NCBI GenBank assembly: GCA_003514385.1
Contig: DOQR01000002.1
Span: 1 to 64,000, forward strand
Direction: 5' to 3'
From: Oscillospiraceae bacterium
GTDB lineage: Bacteria > Bacillota > Clostridia > Oscillospirales > Acutalibacteraceae
Length of the DNA: 64,000 nucleotides
Positions within the stretch are counted from its first letter, which is position 1, and each line of letters begins with the position of its first letter. This document shows, one piece after another, positions 52,654 to 61,017 of this stretch. The position numbers and the translations under genes were made by a program. Under the pieces are notes generated by a model. The model made no database searches. It had not been told where the DNA came from and was given only the letters and a program-made list of their open reading frames with translations.

Positions 52654-53154
52654 TTAAACCTCCGAGTTGAGTTCTGCCGAAACGGCGGCGTCCTTTTCGA
52701 GGACTGCTTTGGCGTCGGCGGCGCGTTTTCCTTCAAGCTTCTTTGCAAGCTCCGGCTCGCTCAGCGCGAGTATCTGAGCCGAAAGCAAAGCGGCATTGGC
52801 TCCTCCGTTTATCGCAACAGTCGCAACGGGTATGCCGGAGGGCATCTGTACTGTTGAAAGGAGGGCGTCAATGCCGTCGAGAGTATTGGATTTGCAGGGA
52901 ATGCCGATAACGGGCAGGGTGGTGTTCGCCGCAATGGCTCCGGCGAGATGTGCTGCCATGCCTGCTGCGGCTATAATGACTCCGAAGCCGTTTTCCTTTG
53001 CCGAGCGGGCAAAAGCCATAGCCTCGTCGGGCGTTCTGTGTGCCGAATAGACGTGCGCTTCAAACGGGATGCCGAGCGCGCGCAGGGTGTCTGTCGCTTT
53101 TCTGATGACGGGCAGGTCGCTGTCGCTGCCCATTACTATACCGACTTTCTTCAT
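52654..53154 (-). CDS. purE: N5-carboxyaminoimidazole ribonucleotide mutase
   Basis: A 166-residue class-I PurE. MGSDSDLPVIRKA, the catalytic His in YSAHRTPDEAM, and AAGMAAHLAGAIAANT are the family motifs. No purK is in the window. First gene of the operon, after the ZTP riboswitch; AGGAGG precedes the ATG. Confidence 0.95.
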   Translation of the reverse strand: MKKVGIVMGSDSDLPVIRKATDTLRALGIPFEAHVYSAHRTPDEAMAFARSAKENGFGVIIAAAGMAAHLAGAIAANTTLPVIGIPCKSNTLDGIDALLSTVQMPSGIPVATVAINGGANAALLSAQILALSEPELAKKLEGKRAADAKAVLEKDAAVSAELNSEV

Positions 53155-53164
53155 TTCATACCTC

Positions 53165-53288
53165 CTGAAAAAATCAAAAAGGGCACACTCCGAGAATGTA
53201 TCTCAGGTGTGCCCAGACGGTCGGCTGAAAAAGAGTTTTTCTGTTCCCTTGCAGTGCTCTGCAATAATCCGTCAGTCGCAGAAAACTC
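53165..53288 (-). promoter_or_regulatory. ZTP (pfl) riboswitch with terminator before purE
   Basis: On the minus strand P1 is GAGTTTTCTG / CAGAAAAACTC, followed within the first part by GCGACTGACGG and a TTGCAG / CTGCAA hairpin, then GGGAACAG and the 3' block CAGCCGACCGTCTGGGCA. The conserved 5' and 3' parts differ from the usual GGCGG / CCGCC by a paired change (GACGG / CCGTC). The 3' hairpin overlaps a terminator, GGGCACAC / GTGTGCCC plus T5 (53165-53214). ZTP binding should let transcription proceed. Confidence 0.9.
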
Positions 53289-53305
53289 ATCTGTATTGTA
53301 CCTAA

Positions 53306-53335
53306 AGTATACCAAATACAAGACCTTTCAGTCAA
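53306..53335 (-). promoter_or_regulatory. Promoter of the purine operon
   Basis: Minus strand TTGACT, 18 bases, TATACT with TG at the extended -10 position. It begins about 20 bases after the pyrB stop, and no clear terminator separates the two operons. Confidence 0.75.
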
Positions 53336-53354
53336 GGCGCATCGGAGAACTTTT

Positions 53355-54443
53355 TTACTTTCGCTCTTTGTCACAATAAATGCATCTGCACGCGCCGCCG
53401 TTTGCGTCAAAAGTCTTAAAAATGCTTCTGACATCCGGCTCGCATACGCTGATGCAGGCGGGGTTGTCGCAACGGTATTTGTCGTATATATACTGTGGCT
53501 CCTCCGCCTTTTCGGGCTGAACCTCGTTTGGTATAAGCCCGAGCAGCTTCATTATCAGCGCCATGCGCATGAACTTGCCGCACCGCGTCTGCTCAAAATA
53601 CTTCGCGCGCGGGTCGGAGTCCACCTCGGGCGATATCTCGTTGACTCGCGGCAGTGGGTGCAGCACGCACATGTCGCTCTTTGCAAGGCTCATCTTCTCC
53701 TTGTCGAGGACATATATGCCGTTGAGCCGCTGATACTCCGCATCGTCTGTGAAACGCTCGCGCTGGATGCGGGTCATATAGAGTATGTCGAGCTTCGGCA
53801 TCGCCTCTTCAAGCGAGCGGCACTCCTCGTATCGAAGCCCGCTTCCCTCGAGATAGTCGTCAATAACGAACTGCGGCAGGCGCAGCTCCTCGGGGGAGAT
53901 GAGCACGAACTTTACATTCTTGTATCTCGTCATCGCGGCTATGAGCGAGTGAACGGTCCTGCCGTATTTCAGGTCGCCGCAGAGTCCTATTGTAAGATTA
54001 TCAAACGTACCCTTTTCGTGATGAATGGTCAGCAGGTCGGCGAGCGTCTGCGTGGGATGAAAATGCCCGCCGTCGCCCGCGTTTATCAGCGGCACCGCCG
54101 TGTGCATGGATGCAACTACCGGCGCGCCCTCTTTCGGGTGGCGCATGGCGATTATATCCGCGTAGCCGTTGACTACCTCTATCGTGTCGGCAATAGTCTC
54201 GCCTTTGACGGCGGAGCTTGAGTCCGCGCCGGAGAAGCCTATCACCTGACCTCCAAGCGAGAGCATCGCGCTCTCGAAGCTGAGTCTTGTGCGCGTCGAG
54301 GGCTCAAAGAACAGCGTGGCGAGAATTTTGTGACGGCAGACCTCGTTGTATTTTTCTGGCTGCGCCATGATGTCATCGGCGACGGCTATCAGCTGGTCGA
54401 TCTCCCCGGCGGAGAGGTCGAGGATGTTTATTATGCTCCTCAT
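53355..54443 (-). CDS. pyrB: Aspartate carbamoyltransferase with C-terminal PyrI-like zinc motif
   Basis: A 362-residue enzyme joining carbamoyl phosphate and aspartate. The catalytic part (about residues 1-305) has [35 protein letters not shown] and [12 protein letters not shown]. The last 45 residues are unusual: CDNPAC at 325-330 and CIYC at 354-357 reproduce the CX4C...CX2C zinc site of the regulatory chain PyrI, with the intervening CEPDV...F also alike. The allosteric nucleotide-binding domain of PyrI is absent. The zinc motif may stabilise or oligomerise the enzyme. Last gene of the pyr operon, overlapping pyrE by four bases. Confidence 0.93.
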   Translation of the reverse strand: MRSIINILDLSAGEIDQLIAVADDIMAQPEKYNEVCRHKILATLFFEPSTRTRLSFESAMLSLGGQVIGFSGADSSSAVKGETIADTIEVVNGYADIIAMRHPKEGAPVVASMHTAVPLINAGDGGHFHPTQTLADLLTIHHEKGTFDNLTIGLCGDLKYGRTVHSLIAAMTRYKNVKFVLISPEELRLPQFVIDDYLEGSGLRYEECRSLEEAMPKLDILYMTRIQRERFTDDAEYQRLNGIYVLDKEKMSLAKSDMCVLHPLPRVNEISPEVDSDPRAKYFEQTRCGKFMRMALIMKLLGLIPNEVQPEKAEEPQYIYDKYRCDNPACISVCEPDVRSIFKTFDANGGACRCIYCDKERK

Positions 54444-55087
54444 TTTGCACCACCGATCCAGCTCTCGTCCGAGGGGTTGTTGCGAAACGCTATAAGTCTG
54501 TTTACATCCTCGGGCTTTATATATCCCTCCTGAGCCGCGACTTCGGAGAGCACGTCGAGGTTAGTCAGGCTCACATTTTTGACATCCGCCGCGGCGAGTC
54601 TCTCAAGACCCTTTTTCATTCCGTAGGTGAAGATGCTGACTATTCCGAGCACCTCCGCACCCGCTTCGCGCAGAGCGTCAACGACTTCGATAACGCTGCC
54701 GCCCGTCGAGATAAGATCTTCGACCACGACGACTTTCTGACCCTTTTCGAGCTTGCCCTCGATGCGGTTCTGTCTGCCGTGATCCTTGTTGCCGGAGCGG
54801 ACATAGCCCATCGGCAGTCCCATCAGATGCGCGGTTATCGCTGCGTGGGCGATGCCGGCGGTCGAAGTGCCCATGAGAACTTCAGCCTCCGGATAGTTTT
54901 CTTCGATGAGCTCCTTGAGCCCGGTTTCAACATCCGTGCGAACCTCGGGTGCCGTGAGCGTCAGACGGTTGTCGCAGTAGACGGGGCTCTTTATTCCGCT
55001 CGCCCAGGTGAACGGCTTATCGGGGCTCAGAAACACTGCCTGTATTTCAAGAAGATCTTTTGCGATTTTTCTGCTTGTCTCAGTCAT
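54440..55087 (-). CDS. pyrE: Orotate phosphoribosyltransferase
   Basis: A 215-residue enzyme making OMP from orotate and [37 protein letters not shown] and the PRPP loop [17 protein letters not shown] are visible. The start is the ATG nine bases after AAGGAG; the TTG-initiated extension begins before that site. The stop overlaps the pyrB ATG (ATGA). Confidence 0.95.
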   Translation of the reverse strand: MTETSRKIAKDLLEIQAVFLSPDKPFTWASGIKSPVYCDNRLTLTAPEVRTDVETGLKELIEENYPEAEVLMGTSTAGIAHAAITAHLMGLPMGYVRSGNKDHGRQNRIEGKLEKGQKVVVVEDLISTGGSVIEVVDALREAGAEVLGIVSIFTYGMKKGLERLAAADVKNVSLTNLDVLSEVAAQEGYIKPEDVNRLIAFRNNPSDESWIGGAK

Positions 55088-55100
55088 TTTCTTTTCTCCT

Positions 55101-55799
55101 TCAGTCAACAAATTCTTTTATGCATCTCTCGTATGCCGCAACGGGGTCGGGCGCGGCGGTTATCGGTCTGCCGACGACGATGTAGTCGGAGCCGATTTTC
55201 TTCGCCTGCTCGGGCGTCATGACTCGCTTTTGGTCGCCTATGTCGCCGTCCGCAAAGCGGACTCCGGGCGTGACGGTCAAAAACTTTTCGCCGCAAACCT
55301 CGTGGACTTTCTGCGCCTCGAGCGGGGAGCAGACAACGCCGTCAAGTCCTGCGTTCTTCGCGGTCTCGGCGTAGTGCATGACAACTTTGTCTATAGGCTC
55401 TTTTATCAGCAGATCGCGCTCCATCGCCTCCTGATCGGTGGAGGTCAGCTGGGTCACGGCGATCAGCAGGGGGCGCGTGCCGTCCGGGCGGGTCAGCCCC
55501 TCGAGAGCCGCCTCCATCATGCGCGAGGTGCCCGCGGCGTGGAGGTTGCACATATCGACGTCGAGCCGCGAGAGTACAGCCATGCTCTTCTTGACCGTGT
55601 TCGGGATATCGTGAAGCTTGAGGTCAAGGAATATCTTGTGTCCGCGCGCCTTTATCTCGCGGACTATCTGCGGACCCTCGGCATAGAACAGCTCCATGCC
55701 GATCTTGACGAACGGCTTTCTGCCCTCGAATTTGTCGAGAAAGTTCAGCGCGGTTTCCTTGTCTGCAAAGTCGCAGGCGATTATCACATCTTTACCCAT
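55101..55799 (-). CDS. pyrF: Orotidine 5'-phosphate decarboxylase
   Basis: A 232-residue TIM-barrel enzyme converting OMP to UMP. The catalytic Lys-Asp array lies in [32 protein letters not shown] gives the phosphate loop, and [14 protein letters not shown] ends the barrel. It overlaps pyrD by eight bases. Confidence 0.95.
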   Translation of the reverse strand: MGKDVIIACDFADKETALNFLDKFEGRKPFVKIGMELFYAEGPQIVREIKARGHKIFLDLKLHDIPNTVKKSMAVLSRLDVDMCNLHAAGTSRMMEAALEGLTRPDGTRPLLIAVTQLTSTDQEAMERDLLIKEPIDKVVMHYAETAKNAGLDGVVCSPLEAQKVHEVCGEKFLTVTPGVRFADGDIGDQKRVMTPEQAKKIGSDYIVVGRPITAAPDPVAAYERCIKEFVD

Positions 55800-56709
55800 T
55801 GTGTGCTCCTCCTATGATGTCCTTGAGTTCGTTTATATTATACTTGTCCGCAGCCGCGGGCAGGGTTTCGACTATTTTTTTGCATATGAACGGGTCAACG
55901 AGATTTGCGGCGCCTATTTCGACTGCCGTCGCTCCGGCGAGCATCATCTCGATAACATCCTCGGCGGACGATACGCCGCCCATGCCGACTACCGGGATAT
56001 TGACCGCCGACGAGACCTGATATACCATTCTGAGCGCCACGGGGAATATCGCACTGCCGGAGAAGCCGCCCATTGTGTTCGCTATCACGGGCTTTTTTGT
56101 TCTCAGGTCTATTCTCATGCCGAGCAGGGTGTTTATGAGGCTGATTCCATCCGCGCCCGCGTCCTCGCAGGCTTTTGCGATGCTCACGATGTCCGTGACA
56201 TTGGGCGAGAGCTTTATGATAACCGGCTTTTTCGTGACCGCCTTGACGGCTTTTGTAACCTGCGCCGCCGCCTTCGGGTCTGTGCCGAAGCTCATTCCGC
56301 CGCCGTGAACGTTAGGGCAGCTGACATTGACTTCGAGCCAGCCGACCTGCTCCTGACTGTCGAGCCTCTCGCAGGTGTAAGCGTATTCGTCAACGGAAAA
56401 GCCGCTGACATTCGCCATCACTTTTTTGCCAAAGCACTTCCTGAGCTTCGGGAGCTCTTCGCTTATAACTTTGTCAACGCCGGGGTTCTGAAGCCCGACG
56501 GCGTTTATCATGCCGGCGGTGCACTCCGCTATTCTCGGGGTCGGATTGCCGAAACGCGGCTCTTTCGTCGTGCCCTTGAACGAAAAGGTTCCGAGGCAGT
56601 TTATGTCATAGAGCTCAGCAAATTCGTATCCGTAGCCGAATGTGCCGGACGCCGGGATAACGGGATTGTCGAGCTCTTCGCCGCAAAGATTTACGCTCAG
56701 TCTGCCCAT
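55792..56709 (-). CDS. pyrD: Dihydroorotate dehydrogenase, class 1B catalytic subunit
   Basis: A 305-residue FMN enzyme. LDNPVIPASGTFGYG, NAVGLQNPGVD, VNVSCPNVHGGG (with the catalytic Cys) and GMGGVSSAEDVIEMM are the motifs. The neighbouring pyrK supplies the FAD/iron-sulfur subunit, so electrons go to NAD. The start is the ATG five bases after GAGGAG, inside the end of pyrK (13-base overlap). Confidence 0.95.
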   Translation of the reverse strand: MGRLSVNLCGEELDNPVIPASGTFGYGYEFAELYDINCLGTFSFKGTTKEPRFGNPTPRIAECTAGMINAVGLQNPGVDKVISEELPKLRKCFGKKVMANVSGFSVDEYAYTCERLDSQEQVGWLEVNVSCPNVHGGGMSFGTDPKAAAQVTKAVKAVTKKPVIIKLSPNVTDIVSIAKACEDAGADGISLINTLLGMRIDLRTKKPVIANTMGGFSGSAIFPVALRMVYQVSSAVNIPVVGMGGVSSAEDVIEMMLAGATAVEIGAANLVDPFICKKIVETLPAAADKYNINELKDIIGGAHNG

Positions 56710-57434
56710 ATTATCTCCTCGCTTTCCATTACGGGACCCTCTTTGCAGATCCTCTTGTTGCCCGTGAGTGTCTTGCACGAGCAGCCCATGCACGCGCCGA
56801 ATCCGCAGCCCATGCGCTCCTCGAAGCTGTACTGCCCGGGAGTTTTCATGATTTTGTGCATCGCGCGGAACATCGGTTCGGGTCCGCAGGTGTAGAAAAA
56901 TGTGTATTGCATGTCTTTTATCACATCCGTGACAAATCCCTTTATGCCGTAGGTGCCGTCGGCGGTCGCAATGTGTACATCCGCGCCGAGCGCACGAAAT
57001 TCATTTTCATAGAACACATCGTCTTTTGAGTTGAAGCCGAGCACGACCGTGACATTTTTGCCCTCTGATATAAGCTTCTTGCAGAGCATATACATCGGCG
57101 GAACTCCGACTCCGCCGCCGACGAGCAGGGGACTGCCGCCGCTCTTTTTTGTGTTGTATCCGTTGCCGAGTCCCGTCAGCAGGTCGAGATTTTCGCCCGC
57201 TGTCATGCGGCTCATCTGCTCCGTGCCGTGGCCGACTGTTTTATATATCAGCGTCAGATTTTCTCCGACGCAGTCGCAGACCGATATCGGGCGGCGCAGG
57301 AAAAATCCGTCAAGCTTTATGTTCACGAACTGTCCCGGCGCGGTTATTGCCGAGGTGTCGCCCGCAAGAGTCATTTTAAATATGTCGCGCGCGATCTTTT
57401 TATTTGAAGTTATCCTGAAAATACCCTGCTTCAT
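56697..57434 (-). CDS. pyrK: Dihydroorotate dehydrogenase electron-transfer subunit
   Basis: A 245-residue FAD/[2Fe-2S] protein. FLRRPISVCD is the FAD-binding RxxS-type motif, GGGVGVPPMYMLCKKL the nucleotide site, and the cluster ligands are in GCGFGACMGCSC plus a later Cys (RICKEG). It overlaps both pyrC (four bases) and pyrD. Confidence 0.95.
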   Translation of the reverse strand: MKQGIFRITSNKKIARDIFKMTLAGDTSAITAPGQFVNIKLDGFFLRRPISVCDCVGENLTLIYKTVGHGTEQMSRMTAGENLDLLTGLGNGYNTKKSGGSPLLVGGGVGVPPMYMLCKKLISEGKNVTVVLGFNSKDDVFYENEFRALGADVHIATADGTYGIKGFVTDVIKDMQYTFFYTCGPEPMFRAMHKIMKTPGQYSFEERMGCGFGACMGCSCKTLTGNKRICKEGPVMESEEIIWAD

Positions 57435-58636
57435 GCTCTCTCCTCCGCCTTGTAAACTACTTTTTCATTATGCACTGTCAGCAGACATCTGCCGAATACC
57501 TCACGCCCCGCGAACGGTGTGGCGCGCCCCATCGAAAGAAAATCTTTTGGGTCTATTTTATACGCTTCGCTTATATCAAACACTGCGAAGTCATTATTTG
57601 TGTCTATCCCGAAGCGCTCTTTCGGCTTGAAGCTCATCAGCTCAACGAGCCTGTCGAGCGTTATGATATTTTTTGTCACAAGCTCTGTGTAGAGCACCGG
57701 GAACGCCGTTTCGAGCCCGACAATGCCCATGAGACTCTTTTCGAGTCCGCGCCCTTTTTCTTCTGCGCTGTGCGGCGCATGGTCGGTCGCTATCATGTCT
57801 ATCGTGCCGTCCTTTATGCCCTCTATAAGAGCCTGCTTGTCTTCGAGACTTCTCAGCGGCGGGTTCATCTTGAATCGCCCGTCCTCCTGCATGTCCTCGT
57901 CGCAGAGCACGAGATAGTGCGGCGCGGTCTCGCAGGTCACATCGACTCCGCGCGCCTTCGCCTGCCTTATCAGCTCAACGCTCTCCTTTGTCGAGATGTG
58001 GCAGACGTGATATGCGCAGCCCGTCTCCTCCGCAAGGCGCAGGTCGCGTTCGATTTGCTTATATTCGCTCGCGCTCGAGATGCCCCTGTGTCCGTGCGCT
58101 TTTGCGTATTCGCCGTCGTGGATATATCCGCCGAAGAGCAGGGAGTTGTCCTCGCAGTGGGCAGCGATTATCTTGCCGAGACGCTTGGCGGCGGTCATCG
58201 CCTCTCGCATCATTTCGTCATTCTGCACGCCTTTTCCGTCGTCGGAGAACGCGCAGACCTTGTCGGATATAGCTTCCATGTCTGCGAGCCTTTCACCCTT
58301 TTCGCCGACGGTTATCGCGCCGTAGGGCAGAACTTTTATTGCCGCGCCGCGCTTTATCGCGTCCAGCTGAACTTGCAGATGCTCCGCGCTGTCCGGCACG
58401 GGGTCGAGGTTCGGCATGGTGCAGACCGCCGTGTAGCCTCCGTGCGCCGCGGCAGATGAGCCGGATGCAATGGTTTCTTTATAAGAAAAACCCGGCTCTC
58501 TGAAATGCACATGAACATCACAAAGACCGGGGACAATAATATAATTTTCAACAGCGGACGAAAGACCTCCGTCGGCAAGGAACTTTTCCGCAAAGGCTCT
58601 TATTTTTTCGTATCTGCAAGCGAAGTCGTGCGTCAT
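57431..58636 (-). CDS. pyrC: Dihydroorotase
   Basis: A 401-residue class-I zinc amidohydrolase cyclising carbamoyl-aspartate. The first metal site is DVHVHFREPGFSYKET, further ligands lie in IAAHCEDNSL and AYHVCHISTKES, and the catalytic Asp in IATDHAPHSAEEK. The start is the ATG eight bases after AAAGGAG; an upstream extension begins inside the leader terminator. First gene of pyrCKDFEB, under an attenuator. Confidence 0.94.
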   Translation of the reverse strand: MTHDFACRYEKIRAFAEKFLADGGLSSAVENYIIVPGLCDVHVHFREPGFSYKETIASGSSAAAHGGYTAVCTMPNLDPVPDSAEHLQVQLDAIKRGAAIKVLPYGAITVGEKGERLADMEAISDKVCAFSDDGKGVQNDEMMREAMTAAKRLGKIIAAHCEDNSLLFGGYIHDGEYAKAHGHRGISSASEYKQIERDLRLAEETGCAYHVCHISTKESVELIRQAKARGVDVTCETAPHYLVLCDEDMQEDGRFKMNPPLRSLEDKQALIEGIKDGTIDMIATDHAPHSAEEKGRGLEKSLMGIVGLETAFPVLYTELVTKNIITLDRLVELMSFKPKERFGIDTNNDFAVFDISEAYKIDPKDFLSMGRATPFAGREVFGRCLLTVHNEKVVYKAEERA

Positions 58637-58659
58637 TTTTGCGTCTCCTTTAAAAATAT

Positions 58660-58770
58660 AAAAGAAAAAGTCCTGCTGCCGCAAGACTGTGTATGCAAAG
58701 AACGCCGGAACATCAACGCCGACTATCCGTATTCATCACCAATCTTGCCGGCATCTCTGTACCGCTTAAA
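58660..58770 (-). promoter_or_regulatory. PyrR-type attenuator in the pyr leader
   Basis: On the minus strand GGTA-CAGAGA-TGCC (58750-58763) forms a stem with the CNGNGA hexaloop bound by PyrR. Next, GCAAGATTG (58740-58748) can pair with CAGTCTTGC (58681-58689) as antiterminator. That segment is also the 5' arm of a terminator, AGTCTTGC / GCAGGACT plus TTTTTCTTTT (58660-58688). PyrR itself is not encoded in the window. Confidence 0.75.
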
Positions 58771-58784
58771 AATTGATTTGTTTT

Positions 58785-58813
58785 ATTATACCAACAGCCG
58801 CCCGCTTTGTCAA
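58785..58813 (-). promoter_or_regulatory. Consensus promoter of the pyr operon
   Basis: Minus strand TTGACA, 17 bases, TATAAT, both hexamers perfect. Confidence 0.92.
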
Positions 58814-58868
58814 GATGTCTGTTATAAATGAAGTAATTGTAAATTATTTTCGTTATGACATAAAAGCA

Positions 58869-58898
58869 TTGACTTCGCGCCCATAATACATATATAAT
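58869..58898 (+). promoter_or_regulatory. Promoter of the DegV gene
   Basis: TTGACT, 18 bases, TATAAT; divergent from the pyr promoter. Confidence 0.75.
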
Positions 58899-58947
58899 GG
58901 ATAGAAAGCGGCAATCAGACGCTTAAAAAGGGAGGAGAAATTCAAAA

Positions 58948-59784
58948 ATGAAATGGAACATAATCACCGATTCAAGCTGTGATATGTTCGGCTTTGACAA
59001 GGAGCATGAGAACATCGTGTTTTCTTCCGTGCCGTTCACTATCAGCGTAGGAGACGAAAATTTTGTTGACGACCGCAACCTCGATGTTGACGGAATGATC
59101 GACTCGATGGATGCCTGTGCAGAGGCGAGCCACACGGCATGTCCGTCGCCGCATGCGTGGCAGGAGAAGTTCGAGCAGGAGGGCAATGTCATTGCCATCA
59201 CTATTTCGAGCAAGCTCTCCGGCAGCTACAACAGCGCATGCGCCGCAAAAGATATGGTGCTCGAAGAGCAGCCCGATAAGAAAATTGCCGTTATCGACTC
59301 GCGCTCCGCTGGTTCGGAGCTCGTTCTGCTCGTCAAAAAAATCTGCGAGCTTATCGAGTCCGGCGCGGACTTTGAGACCGTCGTTGAAAAGGCGGAGCTT
59401 TATTCCCGCCACACCCATGTCGTCTTCGCTCTCTCGTCGTTCAACAATCTCGTTAAAAACGGCCGCATGAGCAAAATCGTCGGCTTCGTCGCTAATAAGC
59501 TCGGCTTCTGGGGCATCGGCATCGGCAGCGAGCAGGGTACGATCGAGATAAAGCAGAAGATACGCGGCAGCAAGAAAGCGCTCGATGCGATAATCGAGGA
59601 TATGAAAGAGCGCGGCTACAACTGCGGCAAAGTCGTCATCAGCCATTGCCGCAACGCGGAGTTCGCCGAGAGCGTCAAGTCGGCTATCCAGTCCGTCTGG
59701 GATAAGGCGGAGGTCAAGATAGTCCACGCGCGCGGACTTTGCAGCTATTACGCCGAAAAAGGCGGATTGATAATCGGTTTCTGA
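58948..59784 (+). CDS. DegV family fatty-acid-binding protein
   Basis: A 278-residue DegV protein. NIITDSSCDM at the start, the lipid-carboxylate Thr/Ser region TISSKLSGSYNSA near residue 90, IDSRSAGSELVLLV and the C-terminal HARGLCSYYAEKGGLIIGF fit the family. DegV proteins bind fatty acids and some serve fatty-acid kinase systems; no kinase gene is nearby. GGGAGGAG precedes the ATG. Monocistronic. Confidence 0.9.
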   Translation: MKWNIITDSSCDMFGFDKEHENIVFSSVPFTISVGDENFVDDRNLDVDGMIDSMDACAEASHTACPSPHAWQEKFEQEGNVIAITISSKLSGSYNSACAAKDMVLEEQPDKKIAVIDSRSAGSELVLLVKKICELIESGADFETVVEKAELYSRHTHVVFALSSFNNLVKNGRMSKIVGFVANKLGFWGIGIGSEQGTIEIKQKIRGSKKALDAIIEDMKERGYNCGKVVISHCRNAEFAESVKSAIQSVWDKAEVKIVHARGLCSYYAEKGGLIIGF

Positions 59785-59796
59785 CAAAACATAAAT

Positions 59797-59827
59797 AAAA
59801 AGGACTGCTCATCCGGGCAGTCCTTTT
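59797..59827. terminator. Bidirectional terminator between degV and mscL
   Basis: AAAAGGACTGC / GCAGTCCTTTT with an eight-base loop, T-rich on both strands. Confidence 0.9.
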
Positions 59828-59837
59828 AGTATGTATT

Positions 59838-60338
59838 TTATTCCGCGCTTTCCTCTTCGGGCAGGTCGCTCGTGCAGTGCGGGCACTTGACTGCATCGAT
59901 CGGAATTTCGGTGCAGCAGAACGGACAGACTTTCGTGGTCGCGGGAGCGGGCTCTTCGACTTTTTCGTGGATGAGCTTCGATTTTGCCGTCGCCATGAGC
60001 TTTATGACGAGGAAAATTGCGAGCGCAATTATCAGAAAATCGAGAACAGTCTGAATGAAGTTGCCGTAGTTGAGCGTGGCGTATCCTGCCTCTGCCGCGA
60101 GTGCGGGGGTCGTGTATTTCGCGGGGTCAAATCCCGTGCGGTCGCCGAGAACGACGAACATATCCTTGAGGCTGCCGCCGCCTGTTATCAGACCGACGAG
60201 CGGCATGATGAGGTCGGAGACGAGCGAAGTGACTATCTTGCCGAACGCGCCGCCGACTACAACGCCGACCGCCATGTCAACGACATTTCCCTTTGAGATA
60301 AACGCCTTGAATTCTTCAACAAGTTTGATTTTTTTCAT
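59838..60338 (-). CDS. mscL: Large-conductance mechanosensitive channel with C-terminal zinc ribbon
   Basis: A 166-residue MscL, which opens under membrane tension to release solutes. EEFKAFISKGNVVDMAVGVVVGGAFGKIV is the conserved N-terminal helix and first membrane helix, and the second helix is around residues 92-115. After the cytoplasmic helix the chain adds about 30 residues not found in standard MscL: a zinc-ribbon with Cys at 138, 141, 152 and 155 (CPFC, CPHC), then an acidic end. AGGGGTG lies before the ATG. It has its own promoter. Confidence 0.93.
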   Translation of the reverse strand: MKKIKLVEEFKAFISKGNVVDMAVGVVVGGAFGKIVTSLVSDLIMPLVGLITGGGSLKDMFVVLGDRTGFDPAKYTTPALAAEAGYATLNYGNFIQTVLDFLIIALAIFLVIKLMATAKSKLIHEKVEEPAPATTKVCPFCCTEIPIDAVKCPHCTSDLPEEESAE

Positions 60339-60371
60339 CTTTATACACCCCTGTATAATTTATATACCTTT

Positions 60372-60400
60372 ATTATATATACGCCGTTTGCCCGCGGCAA
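60372..60400 (-). promoter_or_regulatory. Promoter of mscL
   Basis: Minus strand TTGCCG, 17 bases, TATAAT. Confidence 0.65.
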
Positions 60401-60427
60401 GAGTTTTTTGAAATTTTGGGAGGAGCT

Positions 60428-60916
60428 ATGGCAGAAATATTTTATCATATCTTTGACCCCGTCTACGACAATCATTCGCGCGTGCTGGTACTCGGCTCGT
60501 TCCCGTCCGTGAAGTCGCGCGAGCAGGGATTTTATTACGGACACCCGCAGAACCGCTTCTGGAAAGTGCTCTCCGCCGTGTTTTCTTCGCCCGTGCCGCA
60601 GAGCATAGACGAGAAGAAAAAACTGCTGCTTGATAACGGCGTCGCGCTCTGGGATGTCGCGCAGAGCTGCGAGATAAACGGTTCGAGCGACAGCAGTATG
60701 AAGAACGTCCGCCCGAACGATATATATACATTATTATACACCACCGGCATCGACCGCGTTTTCGCAAACGGCAAGACCGCCGCGCGGCTCTACGAAAGAT
60801 TCATCATGCCGCAGACAAATATCCCCATAACGGCCCTCCCGTCAACCAGCCCCGCCAATGCCGCATTCAGTCTTGACGATTTGTGCGAGCGGTGGCGCGT
60901 GATAGCCGAGCGGTGA
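60428..60916 (+). CDS. DNA-deoxyinosine glycosylase (uracil-DNA-glycosylase superfamily)
   Basis: A 162-residue protein of the family-6 (hypoxanthine-DNA glycosylase) type. VLVLGSFPSVKSREQGFYYGHPQNRFWKVL contains the catalytic-loop region, NGVALWDVAQSCEINGSSD the middle block, and LPSTSPAN the DNA-intercalation loop. It should remove deaminated adenine from DNA. The start is the ATG after GGGAGGAG; a TTG four codons earlier overlaps the ribosome site. Confidence 0.85.
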   Translation: MAEIFYHIFDPVYDNHSRVLVLGSFPSVKSREQGFYYGHPQNRFWKVLSAVFSSPVPQSIDEKKKLLLDNGVALWDVAQSCEINGSSDSSMKNVRPNDIYTLLYTTGIDRVFANGKTAARLYERFIMPQTNIPITALPSTSPANAAFSLDDLCERWRVIAER

Positions 60917-60958
60917 TTGACGCTGTAGGGGGCTGCAGATGCGTTTTGTAATTTCTTT

Positions 60959-61002
60959 GTAGGGGTCGGCGACTCGACGACCCGCTGCCGCCGTCGGCGG
61001 CA
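60959..61002. repeat. REP element, copy 1
   Basis: A 44-base element with two hairpins: GGGTCG-gcgactcga-CGACCC and TGCCGCC-gtc-GGCGGCA. It differs from copies 2 and 3 at five positions, four of which are compensating changes in the first stem. It lies just past the 3' end of the transposase gene. Confidence 0.75.
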
Positions 61003-61017
61003 CGAAAGATATATGAA

